Source: Tardiphaga alba (GTDB lineage: Bacteria; Pseudomonadota; Alphaproteobacteria; Rhizobiales; Xanthobacteraceae). From it: 64,000 nt of DNA. The DNA lies in NCBI RefSeq assembly GCF_018279705.1, contig NZ_CP036498.1, positions 1,381,001 through 1,445,000 on the forward strand, read 5' to 3'. Positions 9,142 through 17,812 of the stretch are shown here, one piece after another. A program made the position numbers and the translations under genes. A model generated the notes under the pieces. The model saw nothing but the letters and a program-made list of their open reading frames with translations, had not been told where the DNA came from and made no database searches. Positions within the stretch are counted from its first letter, which is position 1. Each line of letters begins with the position of its first letter.

Positions 9142-10164
9142 CTAAATCCAGCCGTTGCGTCGGAAACGCCAGTACAATCCCGCGCAGATACTGCCGATCA
9201 CGCAGAGAACCGCGAAGTATCCGTAGTGCCATTTGAGTTCGGGCATGTTGTCGAAGTTCATGCCGTAGATGCCGGCCAGCGCAGTGGGGACGGCGAGGAT
9301 GGCGGCCCATGCCGCCAGCCGCCGCGTGACGTCGGTCTGTTGAGCCTGGCCGAGCATGAGGCTGGCCTCGAATGCAAAGGCCAGTACCTCGCGGAGGCTG
9401 TTGATGTCTTCTTTGACCCGGTGGATGTGGTCGGTCACGTCGCGAAACAGCGGCTGCATCTCGGGATCGATCTGCACCACTTCGGCATGTTCGATGCGAT
9501 GGCAGACCTCGGCCAGCGGCGCGGCCGCATCCCGCAGACGCAGCAGGTCACGACGCAACAAGTAGAGCCGCTCGATCTGGTGCGAGGACAAGGTGCGCTT
9601 CAACAGGCTGTCTTCCAGCGCTTCGACCTCGGTCCGTATCTGGTCGAGCACCGGCGCATATTCATCCACGATGAAATCCAGCACCGAGTACAGGATGAAG
9701 TCCTCGCCATTGGCCAGGGTGGTCGGGCAGGACTCGGCGCGCTCACGCACGGCGCGGTAGGAACTGGACGCACCGTGGCGCACGGTCACCACATAACGCG
9801 GCCCGACAAACATATGCGTTTCGCCAAAGGCGATGCGGCCGTCGATCAGTTGCGCGGTCCGGGCGACCACGAACAGGGCCTTGCCATATTGCTCGAGCTT
9901 AGGCCTCTGATGCGCCTTGTGCGCATCCTCGATAGCCAGCGGATGCAGGTCGAATTGCTGCTGGATCTCATGCAGCAGGTCGTCGGACGGCTCGAACAGG
10001 CCGATCCAGACCACATGGCCGGGCTTGGTTGTCCACTTCTTGGCGTCCGCGATCCCCTCGAGTTCCTTGACCTTCCGCCCCTTGGCATAGACGGCCGCAC
10101 CGACAATGCCCGGTTTGGGGTGCGTCAGCTCGGGATGTGCGGAAACGGGGGTGATTTGATCCAT
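9142..10164 (-). CDS. corA: CorA-family magnesium/cobalt transporter
   Basis: A 340-residue inner-membrane divalent-cation channel. A long cytosolic N-terminal alpha/beta domain and helical stalk precede two C-terminal membrane helices. The selectivity motif YGMNFDNMPEL closes the first, and a basic tail (YWRFRRNGWI) ends the protein. This order and length fit CorA. The closely related zinc channel ZntB shares the GMN motif, so Mg versus Zn specificity is inferred. No magnesium-responsive leader was recognised upstream. Confidence 0.92.
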   Translation of the reverse strand: MDQITPVSAHPELTHPKPGIVGAAVYAKGRKVKELEGIADAKKWTTKPGHVVWIGLFEPSDDLLHEIQQQFDLHPLAIEDAHKAHQRPKLEQYGKALFVVARTAQLIDGRIAFGETHMFVGPRYVVTVRHGASSSYRAVRERAESCPTTLANGEDFILYSVLDFIVDEYAPVLDQIRTEVEALEDSLLKRTLSSHQIERLYLLRRDLLRLRDAAAPLAEVCHRIEHAEVVQIDPEMQPLFRDVTDHIHRVKEDINSLREVLAFAFEASLMLGQAQQTDVTRRLAAWAAILAVPTALAGIYGMNFDNMPELKWHYGYFAVLCVIGSICAGLYWRFRRNGWI

Positions 10165-10203
10165 CGGGGCCGATGTCCGGTCATTGAACCTGTTCGGAGC
10201 AAA

Positions 10204-11073
10204 CTAGCGGCCTTCGCCGGCGTTCCACAATGCCTTGAGACCGCTACGATAATCCGGAAAGGCGAGGTCGATGCCAAGCTCCTGCCGGAGCCGGGCATTG
10301 GAGATGCGGTTGCTCGTCGCATAAAAGCTGCGGGCCATTGGGCTGAGGTCGGCCGTGTCGAAATCCTGTTCCGGCGGCGGGGCCATCCCCATCAGCTGAG
10401 CGGCATAGGTCACCACATCCTGCGGCGGCGCAGGCTCGTCGTCGCAGATATTCCAGATGCCGCCTTTGTCAGCGGCGACGGCTGCATTGATGGCCCTCGC
10501 GATGTCATCCACATGAATACGGTTGAACACCTGTCCGGGTTTGACGATCCGGTGCGCCCGGCCGTCCCGCAGGTTGCGCAAGGCATTGCGGCCCGGCCCG
10601 TAGATCCCAGCAAGGCGCAGGATACTGACGCGATCGGGGCAGGCGGCCTGCCAGGCGGCTTCCGCACGCGTCCGCAGGCCACGTCTGCCTTCGTCGGCCA
10701 CGGCCGTGGCGGCTTCGTCGATCCAGCCGCCGGCGTGGTCGGCATACACACCGACGGTCGAAAGATAGATCACGCGGGCGGTACCGGCGGCCAGTTGCTG
10801 GCCAAAGCGCGACAGCACGGGATCGCCGTCCGCGCCCGGCGGCACCGACACGATGATCCGGTCGGCCTCCGCTAGCCGCTCGGCAATGAGCGGATCGGCA
10901 TGATCTTCGTCAAATATATGCAGATCGGCATTCAGGCTTGCGAGCGCGCGCCGGCGCGCATCGCTGCGCACGGTGCCGCCAATGCGCTCGACATCGCCGG
11001 CATGGAACCGTAGGAAATATTCGCAGCTGTAACCGACACCGAAGATGAAAAGACGCATGATTCTTGGTAGCAT
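10204..11073 (-). CDS. NAD-dependent epimerase/dehydratase (SDR) family protein
   Basis: An extended short-chain dehydrogenase-like protein of 289 residues, or 284 if it starts at the second ATG (11058), which places RLFIFGVGYSCEYF at the start as in relatives. The dinucleotide-binding loop is GVGYSCEYF. YLSTVGVY and the IRVHVDDIARA-like segment FNRIHVDDIARAI mark the substrate side. Members of this subgroup act on nucleotide sugars or are of unknown function. It lies 39 bases upstream of corA on the same strand and may be co-transcribed. The specific substrate is unknown. Confidence 0.85.
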   Translation of the reverse strand: MLPRIMRLFIFGVGYSCEYFLRFHAGDVERIGGTVRSDARRRALASLNADLHIFDEDHADPLIAERLAEADRIIVSVPPGADGDPVLSRFGQQLAAGTARVIYLSTVGVYADHAGGWIDEAATAVADEGRRGLRTRAEAAWQAACPDRVSILRLAGIYGPGRNALRNLRDGRAHRIVKPGQVFNRIHVDDIARAINAAVAADKGGIWNICDDEPAPPQDVVTYAAQLMGMAPPPEQDFDTADLSPMARSFYATSNRISNARLRQELGIDLAFPDYRSGLKALWNAGEGR

Positions 11074-11163
11074 CCCTGTGTCGTCGGTGCATCAGGGACG
11101 ATCTCGCAGAGACCTCCCGAGCGGTTTTCCGACGTCACCCTCGTGTTCTCTACAATTTGAACA

Positions 11164-12375
11164 ATGGCACTCCGTGATCCTTCAGCTTTGCTTGGTACCC
11201 GGATGTCCTTGGGAGTGAGGACTGTGGTGCAGGGTTTGTGGCGTAGGGCATTCGCGGACGTTCCGGATCATGTCCGGGTCGAACTCGTCGATATGTGTTT
11301 TCAGACCCGGGTGCCGCTGGCGATCTCCGGTTTCACCCTGGCGATCGTGGCCGCCCATATGGCCAGCGCGTCCGGCAATATGTGGCTCGGCGTGCTCAGC
11401 GCGGTCGGCGCCGCGGTGACCGTTTTCCGGATCGCTTGTGACGTTCTCTACAACAAGCGCAAGCCGCGCGGCGGTTTCTCGCCAGCGGAGTCGCGCCGCT
11501 GGGAATATCTCTATGGCGGCAGCAGCTTCGTCTTCGCATCCCTGATCGGCCTGCTTGGCTTCGTCGCGTTCCGCGGCACCAGTTCAGCCCATCAATTGCT
11601 GACCACGGCGCTCGTGTTCGGTTATGCGGCCGGGATCGTATGCCGGATTTCCGCGCGCCCCGCGATTGCGTTGCCGGCACTGATGATGGTCGCGCTGCCG
11701 ACGGCCGTGTCCGCAATTGGTCGGATCGAGGGCAGCTTCCTGTTCTATACGGTGATCCTGCTGGCTTTCCTGCTGGGCAGTTTCGAGACGGTCAGTTTCC
11801 TGTATCGCCAGACCGTCGAGCAGATTTCGCTCAAGCATCAGTTCGCCATGCTCGCGCGGCACGATCCGTTGACGGGACTGGCCAACCGCCTCGGCTTCCA
11901 GGAAAAGCTCATCCTCACTGCCACCCGCTCGCAGGGATATAGCGAGCTGATGGCGGTTCAGAGCATCGATCTCGACGGCTTCAAGGTCGTGAACGACCGA
12001 TACGGCCATCCCATCGGCGACGCTTTGCTGCAGGCGGTGGCAGGCCGGCTCAGCGGCATGTTGCGGGACGGAGATTTTGCCGTCCGCATGGGCGGTGACG
12101 AGTTTCTGGTCGTGCAATGCGCGGTCGCCAATCGCGACGAGGCGATGCTGCTGGGGCGCCGCATCGTCAAGATCCTGTCCGAGCCTTTTGCGATGGTCGA
12201 CCTCGAACTGACCATCGGCGCCAGCGTAGGGATCGCCATCGGCGAGACCGGCGACGACCCGAGCGCGCTGGCGCTGGCGGCCGACAAGGCGCTCTACGCC
12301 TCGAAGAGTTCCGGCCGCAATTGCGTGACCTTCGCCCAGCCGTCGGCGGTGGATACGATCGCCCGCGCCGGCTGA
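11164..12375 (+). CDS. membrane diguanylate cyclase (GGDEF)
   Basis: A 403-residue protein that makes the second messenger cyclic di-GMP. Residues 45-215 carry about six membrane-spanning segments, and a C-terminal GGDEF domain occupies roughly 235-395. The active-site loop GGDEF is intact at residues 310-314, preceded by the DPLTGLANR start signature and by an RDGD inhibitory (I) site five residues upstream. Synthesis should therefore be active and product-inhibited. There is no EAL domain. It is divergent from the epimerase gene. Cyclic di-GMP often controls exopolysaccharide production, which is relevant to the cluster at 27-48 kb, but no direct link is shown. Confidence 0.93.
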   Translation: MALRDPSALLGTRMSLGVRTVVQGLWRRAFADVPDHVRVELVDMCFQTRVPLAISGFTLAIVAAHMASASGNMWLGVLSAVGAAVTVFRIACDVLYNKRKPRGGFSPAESRRWEYLYGGSSFVFASLIGLLGFVAFRGTSSAHQLLTTALVFGYAAGIVCRISARPAIALPALMMVALPTAVSAIGRIEGSFLFYTVILLAFLLGSFETVSFLYRQTVEQISLKHQFAMLARHDPLTGLANRLGFQEKLILTATRSQGYSELMAVQSIDLDGFKVVNDRYGHPIGDALLQAVAGRLSGMLRDGDFAVRMGGDEFLVVQCAVANRDEAMLLGRRIVKILSEPFAMVDLELTIGASVGIAIGETGDDPSALALAADKALYASKSSGRNCVTFAQPSAVDTIARAG

Positions 12376-12485
12376 CGGTCGTGCCGTGCGCAGGTGCGGC
12401 ATCGGGCTGCAACACGCGAATGTTAGCACCGCGAAATTGAAGACGGGTGTAGCGTTCCTACATAAGAATAAACCGGGAGGCGTTC

Positions 12486-12743
12486 ATGACGGCATCCTAC
12501 GATCCCGATACCATCGCCCTGATGCGTGAGGTCCTGCACAAGGTCGTCGCCAAGGTTCCCCCGCAGCACCGGACATCGACCAACCAGGCCGCCATTGCCT
12601 GCCGCATTCTCGCCACGGCGGCGCAGGGTTTGCGGTCGGAAGAGGCGATGACGCAGCAGGCACTGGCCGAAGTGAAGGACATCTTCAACGGGCCCGCCGG
12701 CATGAAACAGCTGCATCAGGACCTGTCGAAAGTGTTCGGCTGA
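12486..12743 (+). CDS. small conserved hypothetical protein
   Basis: An 85-residue soluble, predominantly helical protein with no recognised domain. GGGAGG sits six bases before the ATG, an excellent ribosome-binding site. The composition (Ala- and Gln-rich, alternating charged residues, no membrane segment or signal peptide) suggests a helical bundle. It lies 110 bases after the diguanylate cyclase and converges with panE. Function unknown. Confidence 0.7.
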   Translation: MTASYDPDTIALMREVLHKVVAKVPPQHRTSTNQAAIACRILATAAQGLRSEEAMTQQALAEVKDIFNGPAGMKQLHQDLSKVFG

Positions 12744-12794
12744 GATCCAGCGGGATCGTGCACAGTCGGGACGGATCACGTCTCGGCGTGACGA

Positions 12795-13697
12795 TCACGC
12801 TTGCCGCACGCCTGTCCGCTCGGCAAGTTTGACCATCACGTGCAAAGCGAGATTGGCTGGCGTCGGAACGCCCAGTTCCTTGCCCTTGCGCACGATGAAG
12901 CCGTTGAGAAAGTCGATCTCCGACGGCTTACCACGTGCGAGATCCTGTGCCGTTGACGACAGCTGTTTCGGCATGGTGGCGGCGAGGCCGAGAATATTGT
13001 CGAGCAGACCGTCCGGCAGCGCCACGCCGCTGGCTTTTGCCACCGCCATGCATTCCTGAACCGTGGTGGTCACAAGTTCCGGCACGCCACTCACCTTGAA
13101 CATCTCGCCATAAGAAATCTGCGCTACGGCCGACAGCGCGTTATAGGCGCAGTTGTTGAGCAGCTTGCTCCACTGCACGGCGTCGATATCGTCCGCGATC
13201 TCCGTTGGAACGCCCGCACCTGTGAGCAGCTTCGCAACTGGGGCGCTACGATCGGACGCGCCGATGATCAACTCGCCGCGGCCATTGTGCTTGATGTGAC
13301 CCGTGCCGGGCATTTCGGCCGCGACATAGACGGCGGCCGCGATCACCGGCTGGCTGAGCAAGGCGCGCAGGCGCTGCGGATTATCGACGCCGTTCTGCAG
13401 GCTGAGCACGATCGTATCGGGCTTCAGCACTGGCAGCAGCGCTCGTGCAGCTTCGTCCGTGTCGGCGGATTTGACGGCGAGCAGGATCAGGTCCGGGGAC
13501 GCGAGTTCAGCGATCTCGGTGACGGCTTTGGCCGGGATGAAGCCGGTGAAAGTGGCGCTCTCGAAATGAAGGCCGCGTGCATTGATGGCGTCCACATGCG
13601 CGCGCCGCCCGACCAGCGTAACGTCGTGGCCGGCACGCAGCAGTTGGCCGCCATAGTAACAGCCGACCGCACCGGCTCCGATCACTGCAATTCGCAT
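12795..13697 (-). CDS. panE: 2-dehydropantoate 2-reductase
   Basis: A 300-residue ketopantoate reductase-family enzyme, reducing 2-dehydropantoate to pantoate with NADPH in the pantothenate/CoA pathway. The N-terminal Rossmann loop IAVIGAGAVGCYYGG is complete, followed by LAVKSADTDEAA and SLQNGVDN. The C-terminal domain has the conserved lysine and asparagine in WSKLLNNCAYNALSA. Many genomes carry paralogues of this family with other 2-oxo-acid substrates, so the symbol is the family assignment. Confidence 0.87.
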   Translation of the reverse strand: MRIAVIGAGAVGCYYGGQLLRAGHDVTLVGRRAHVDAINARGLHFESATFTGFIPAKAVTEIAELASPDLILLAVKSADTDEAARALLPVLKPDTIVLSLQNGVDNPQRLRALLSQPVIAAAVYVAAEMPGTGHIKHNGRGELIIGASDRSAPVAKLLTGAGVPTEIADDIDAVQWSKLLNNCAYNALSAVAQISYGEMFKVSGVPELVTTTVQECMAVAKASGVALPDGLLDNILGLAATMPKQLSSTAQDLARGKPSEIDFLNGFIVRKGKELGVPTPANLALHVMVKLAERTGVRQA

Positions 13698-13760
13698 CTC
13701 GCTCGTCCGTCCAAATCACGTTGTGTGACGGCAGACGTTACACGGGCGCAGTTCGTGCGG

Positions 13761-14879
13761 CTAGCGATGCGGACCAACGAAGCCGGCGACCAGTTTCACC
13801 AGATCGGCCTGCCGCTTGGTGCCGGTCTTGCCGAACAACCGATGCAGATGGGTTTTTGCCGTCGCTTCGGAAATATCGAGCGCTTCGGCAATCTCCGGCA
13901 CGCCATTGGCCTCGAACACCGCCAGCAACACGCGCAGTTCGCTCGGTGTGAGGCCATACACGCGGGCGATGATGTCTGGCGTTAACGGAGCGCCGAGCTC
14001 CGCTAGCGAGACGAAGATCGCTTTCCTGGCCGCACTACCGATGCCGCTGCGCTGACGCGCTTCGGATGTCAGCGGCAGGACATGCAGGACATGATGTCCG
14101 TTGCCTGAAGATGAAATCGGAATCGTGGTCCGTGCAGGGACCGTCTGTGTGTCGTCATGTTCGAGTGCCATCTGCATGGCCTCGTCGGAGGCGGGGTCGA
14201 TGGCGCGGAGCCTGCGGCCGAAGCTGCGCAACACGGTGCCTTCGGCGAGCAATTGCCGCCCGCTCAGATTGGCCTGAATGAGGTGGCCATTGGCATCCAC
14301 CAGAAACAGGCTGGCTGCGAGGCAGTCGAGGGTGTCCGTCAGCGAGCGCGTGTCTGTCTTGTGCGACTGGAGAATGTTGCCGATCTGGTTGGCCCGGCGG
14401 ATATGCGGCGTCAGCATCGTCAGCCGCTGCCGCATCGCTTCGTCGCTGGGGCCGCGGCTTTCGTGGCGGAAGACACTGAACACGCCGCAATTCGTTGCGG
14501 ATTTTTCCAGCACCGCTGTCGCCATGTCGATCCAGCCCTGCGGCTTCACCCATTCGTCGTAGAACCGCGAGCTCATGAATTCTTCACGCGGCAGGATGTC
14601 GGCGATGGTGACGATGTCCTCCACGTCGAAGAAATAGAAACCGACCGTGGTCGGGTCCATGCGGACATATGTATCCAGATAGCTCTGCCGGAACGCGCTG
14701 CCGACGCCGAAGTCGTAAGCGATGTCCGCCGTGCGATCGACGGAGTTCTTCGAATAGATGCCCGCGCCGCAACCGCCGACATGCGCCGACAGTCGTTCGA
14801 GCGCATCCGGCCAGAGGGTCGGATCGAGCGCGGTATCGTAAATTCCACCGATCAGATCGGAGACGGTCCGGTCGAGCAT
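13761..14879 (-). CDS. LuxR-type helix-turn-helix transcriptional regulator
   Basis: A 372-residue regulator. The last 65 residues form a LuxR/GerE DNA-binding domain (LTPSELRVLLAVFEANGVPE, then DISEATAKTHLHRLFGKTG). The first 200 residues look like an uncharacterised sensory domain beginning GGIYDTALDPTLWPDALERL, common in alphaproteobacteria. No autoinducer-binding signature (W-Y-D-W pattern) is evident, so quorum sensing should not be assumed. The neighbouring methyltransferase gene upstream on the same strand is 67 bases away and may be in the same transcript. Targets unknown. Confidence 0.88.
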   Translation of the reverse strand: MLDRTVSDLIGGIYDTALDPTLWPDALERLSAHVGGCGAGIYSKNSVDRTADIAYDFGVGSAFRQSYLDTYVRMDPTTVGFYFFDVEDIVTIADILPREEFMSSRFYDEWVKPQGWIDMATAVLEKSATNCGVFSVFRHESRGPSDEAMRQRLTMLTPHIRRANQIGNILQSHKTDTRSLTDTLDCLAASLFLVDANGHLIQANLSGRQLLAEGTVLRSFGRRLRAIDPASDEAMQMALEHDDTQTVPARTTIPISSSGNGHHVLHVLPLTSEARQRSGIGSAARKAIFVSLAELGAPLTPDIIARVYGLTPSELRVLLAVFEANGVPEIAEALDISEATAKTHLHRLFGKTGTKRQADLVKLVAGFVGPHR

Positions 14880-14946
14880 GATGATCCCGATATTGATGCC
14901 GTGCGGTCGGAAGCCGGCCGCACGGCATGGAGGAGAGATGGAACGA

Positions 14947-15762
14947 TCAGGAGCGGACGATGACGACTTCGAGATATTCGCTGGGCACGATCAGCGTTCC
15001 CGCGCCGCCGCGGTTCATCCGTTCCAGCACATCGATGAGGTCCGCCTCCAATGCGGCCTGCTTTTCGGTGTCGAGCGCCGCGAAGGCTTTGTGCGTCGGG
15101 CCGTAATAGGCCTTGAAGATATCCAGCCAATGCCGCGATGAGGTATAGCGGAAATGGAAGATACGTCTGGTGATGTTGATCTCGTGGTTCGGAAACAACT
15201 CGTTCAGGCGTCCCTCGGTGCCCCACAGGGCCGGCGACATCACGCCGGCCGGCGGCGGAACATGCTTGCCGATGGTCTTGAAGATCTGGCCAATGAAACC
15301 TGCCGGCGTCCAGTTCGCCAGGCCGATCCGGCCGCCCCGGCGCACCACGCGCGACATCTCCGATGCGGCCTTCTCCTGATTGGGCGTGAACATCACGCCG
15401 AAGGTCGATAGCGCCACATCGAAAGTGCCATCCGCGAATGGTAGGTTCTCCGCATCGGCTTCCTTGAAGGTGACATCGAGGCGTTCAGCGCGGGCGCGTT
15501 CCTGTCCGCGCTGCAGCAGCGCGGACACATAGTCCGTGGAGGTCACGTCGGCATAGTGACGTGCCGCGGCGAGCGTCGCATTGCCATTGCCGGCGGCGAC
15601 GTCGAGCACGCGCTCATGGGCACGAATGTCGATCGCATCGCACAGGCGTTCGCCGACGAGCTGCAGCGTGGTTCCGACAAGAGCATAATCGCCGGAAGCC
15701 CATGTGGCCTGCTGGCGAGTCTTGATCGCTGTGTAGTCCGGCTCTGCAGTAAGTGTAGTCAT
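14947..15762 (-). CDS. class I SAM-dependent methyltransferase
   Basis: A 271-residue Rossmann-fold methyltransferase. Motif I is VLDVAAGNGNATLAAA, motif II the acidic DYVSALLQRG region, followed by DAENLPFADGTFDVALSTFGVMF and the post-motif RVVRRGGRIGLANW. This resembles the UbiE/Methyltransf_11 subgroup that modifies small molecules. The acceptor substrate is unknown. It is divergent from the frameshifted AraC gene across a 168-base gap that should hold both promoters. Confidence 0.88.
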   Translation of the reverse strand: MTTLTAEPDYTAIKTRQQATWASGDYALVGTTLQLVGERLCDAIDIRAHERVLDVAAGNGNATLAAARHYADVTSTDYVSALLQRGQERARAERLDVTFKEADAENLPFADGTFDVALSTFGVMFTPNQEKAASEMSRVVRRGGRIGLANWTPAGFIGQIFKTIGKHVPPPAGVMSPALWGTEGRLNELFPNHEINITRRIFHFRYTSSRHWLDIFKAYYGPTHKAFAALDTEKQAALEADLIDVLERMNRGGAGTLIVPSEYLEVVIVRS

Positions 15763-15930
15763 ATGTGCCTGTCCAATAAATGGGCGAACAATTCCGCGCT
15801 GCGTCTTAGTGCACGTGCTTCGCTCAGGTTGTGATTTGGAGGCTGTGGGTTAGAGTAGCATGCGGCACGCGTGAATGATCGCAAGGCCGGTTTCACTGAC
15901 CGAACGTCCAAACTATCGAAGGTTCGAGGA

Positions 15931-16925
15931 ATGGTTGATCCGCTGTCCGATGTATTGAGGTCGGTGCGCCTCATCGGCGGAGTTTTTGTCGATGCGCATT
16001 TCACCGCACCGTGGTGCGTGAAAGCGAAGATGAGTGCGGATGAGTGCAGGCGGTTTCTGCCGACCCCCAACAGGTGATTTGCTATCATTATGTCACGGAA
16101 GGATCGGTGCTGATCACGGTCGGCGACGAGACGCCCGTCGAGGTTCACGCAGGCCAGGTCGTCTTGTTCCCCGGCAATGACGAACACTTGCTCGCAAGCG
16201 CACCTGGTATCGCGCCTGTCAGCGCCGCTGACCTGCTCGGGGCCACGTCAGTGTCCGGGAGCGAACCACGACGTATCAGATATGGCGGCGGCGGTGACGA
16301 TACCCGCATGATCTGCGGCTTCCTCGCCAGCGAGGACGCCTACAGTCCCCTGATTGCGACCTTGCCCAAGACGCTGATGCTGGATGTCAGGGAGGGGACA
16401 TCAGGTGACTGGATCGAGGCCTCGCTGCGTTTCGCCGCCAGCGAATTCGCCGCGGGCCGGCTCGCGGCGTCGAGCGTAATGTCGCGACTGTCGGAACTGC
16501 TGCTGGTCGAGGCCGTCCGGCAATATGCGCTGACGCTGCGTGAGGACGAGGGGGGCTGGCTGCGCGGGTTGCGGGATCCCGTGATCGGCCGCGCGCTGGC
16601 GCTCATTCATGACAGCATCAGCACGCCGATGTCCGCGGAATCGCTGGCAAAACAGGTCGGCCTGTCGCGCAGCGCCTTCATGGACCGCTTCACCGCCACG
16701 GTCGGACAATCGCCGATCCGCTATCAGACCGCGCTGCGTCTGCAGGCCGCGAAACTGCATCTGAAAGAAACCGGCAAGACCATCGGGCAGCTGGCCCACA
16801 ATGTCGGCTATGCGTCCGAGGAGGCGTTCAGCCGCGCCTTCAAGCGCGAATTCGGTTTGCCGCCAGCGCGCTGGCGCGAGCAGAATTCCGGAATCAACCA
16901 TTCGGTTGACGCCATCGCGACCTGA
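15931..16925 (+). pseudogene. AraC-family regulator with cupin_6 sensor, frameshifted
   Basis: The N-terminal part (from ATG 15931, MVDPLSDVLRSVRL, then DAHFTAPWCVKAKM) is read in one frame and stops at 16075. The rest (QQVICYHYVTEGSVLITVGD onward) continues in the frame one base back. The join is the C5 run at 16064-16068; six Cs would give LPTPQQVICYHY and one protein of about 331 residues, the normal size of this family. The C-terminal domain carries both helix-turn-helix units (MSAESLAKQVGLSRSAFMDR and IGQLAHNVGYASEEAFSRAF). It may be a real mutation, a phase-variable tract or an assembly error. A shortened start at ATG 16044 would lose the first cupin strands. Confidence 0.8.
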
Positions 16926-16988
16926 TGTCGCCAAACACTCGGGCTGCCCATGCGTATCGGCGCATGGCCGTCACCGGGAGGAAACATC

Positions 16989-17480
16989 ATGGACAAGCGC
17001 ATTCTCATCGCCGGCGCGGCAGCCGGCGTGCTGTCGGCCGTCGGCATGCTGATGCTGGATCGCATCGGCAAAAGTCACGCGGCGAGCGATCATCACACCA
17101 CGGTTCAGGCCGATGCACTCACATGGATCGCGCCGGCGGCCTATGCCAAAGGCTCGCAGTTCACGGTGGTGAAGGGCGATCCGACCAAGGAGGGCATGTA
17201 TGTCGTGCGCCTCAAGGTGCCCGCCGGATTTCGCATCCCCGCGCATACGCATCCGAACGACGAGAATGTCACGGTCCTGTCCGGCGTGTTCCAGATCGGC
17301 ACCGGCGACAAGCTCGACGAGAAGAAGGTCGAGACGGTCAAAGCTGGTGGCTATTCCTACGTCGCCAAAGGCATGACGCATTATGCGCTGTTTCCCGAAG
17401 AGACGGTAATTCAGCTTCACGGCGTCGGACCTCAGGGGATCACCTATGTCGATCCCGCCGACGATCCGCGCAAGAAGTAA
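16989..17480 (+). CDS. cupin-domain protein, probably exported
   Basis: A 163-residue protein starting at ATG 16989 behind GGGAGGAAAC, a strong ribosome-binding site; an ATG at 16950 is weaker. The first 30 residues (KRILIAGAAAGVLSAVGML) look like a signal peptide or anchor. A single cupin fold follows with HTHPNDENVTVLSG as metal-binding motif 1 and GMTHYALFPEETVIQLHG as motif 2. The histidines and glutamate suggest a metal site, but the reaction is unknown. It lies 63 bases after the AraC regulator on the same strand and is a plausible target of it. Confidence 0.8.
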   Translation: MDKRILIAGAAAGVLSAVGMLMLDRIGKSHAASDHHTTVQADALTWIAPAAYAKGSQFTVVKGDPTKEGMYVVRLKVPAGFRIPAHTHPNDENVTVLSGVFQIGTGDKLDEKKVETVKAGGYSYVAKGMTHYALFPEETVIQLHGVGPQGITYVDPADDPRKK

Positions 17481-17500
17481 CATGCACGCCGGAGACGAAC

Positions 17501-17524
17501 GCCCGGCCTTGCGCCGGGCTTTTG
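17501..17524 (+). terminator. rho-independent terminator after the cupin gene
   Basis: GCCCGGC and GCCGGGC form a seven-base stem around CTTGC, followed directly by TTTT, 20 bases after the cupin stop codon. The remaining 290 bases to the autotransporter hold no gene I can support. Confidence 0.75.
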
Positions 17525-17812
17525 GCGTTCGGGCGCGTATGGCTTGTGGGATCGCGCTGCTCGGCATGGTCGCATACGGGATATTTGCGGCGAGCCGTTC
17601 GCCGTGGATCCGTTTCTACATCGCGAGTTTCGATATCTGCAGGTGATGCCGTAGAGCCACAGTGTAGCATCACTATCCGAAAAGCGCCTCTCCACCCGCA
17701 TCGATCAACCGGCCGGTTGACGCCCGCATGCCCCGCCATCGGCACGTTACGCAGGCGCGGCGAATCCTGCAGCCCCGCAATGTGTTTGATGCAGGGAATT
17801 CTTGGCGGGGTG

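Noticed and set aside
13761..14879. Quorum-sensing receptor of LuxR type
   Set aside because: The N-terminal domain lacks the autoinducer-binding residues, and no LuxI-type synthase is in the window.
17482..17646. Possible 54-residue membrane peptide after the cupin gene
   Set aside because: Its frame runs through the terminator at 17501-17524 and has no ribosome-binding site.
16925..17788. Upstream in-frame extension of the autotransporter over the cupin gene
   Set aside because: It reads the cupin gene in a wrong frame, and a convincing signal peptide starts only at 17789/17813.
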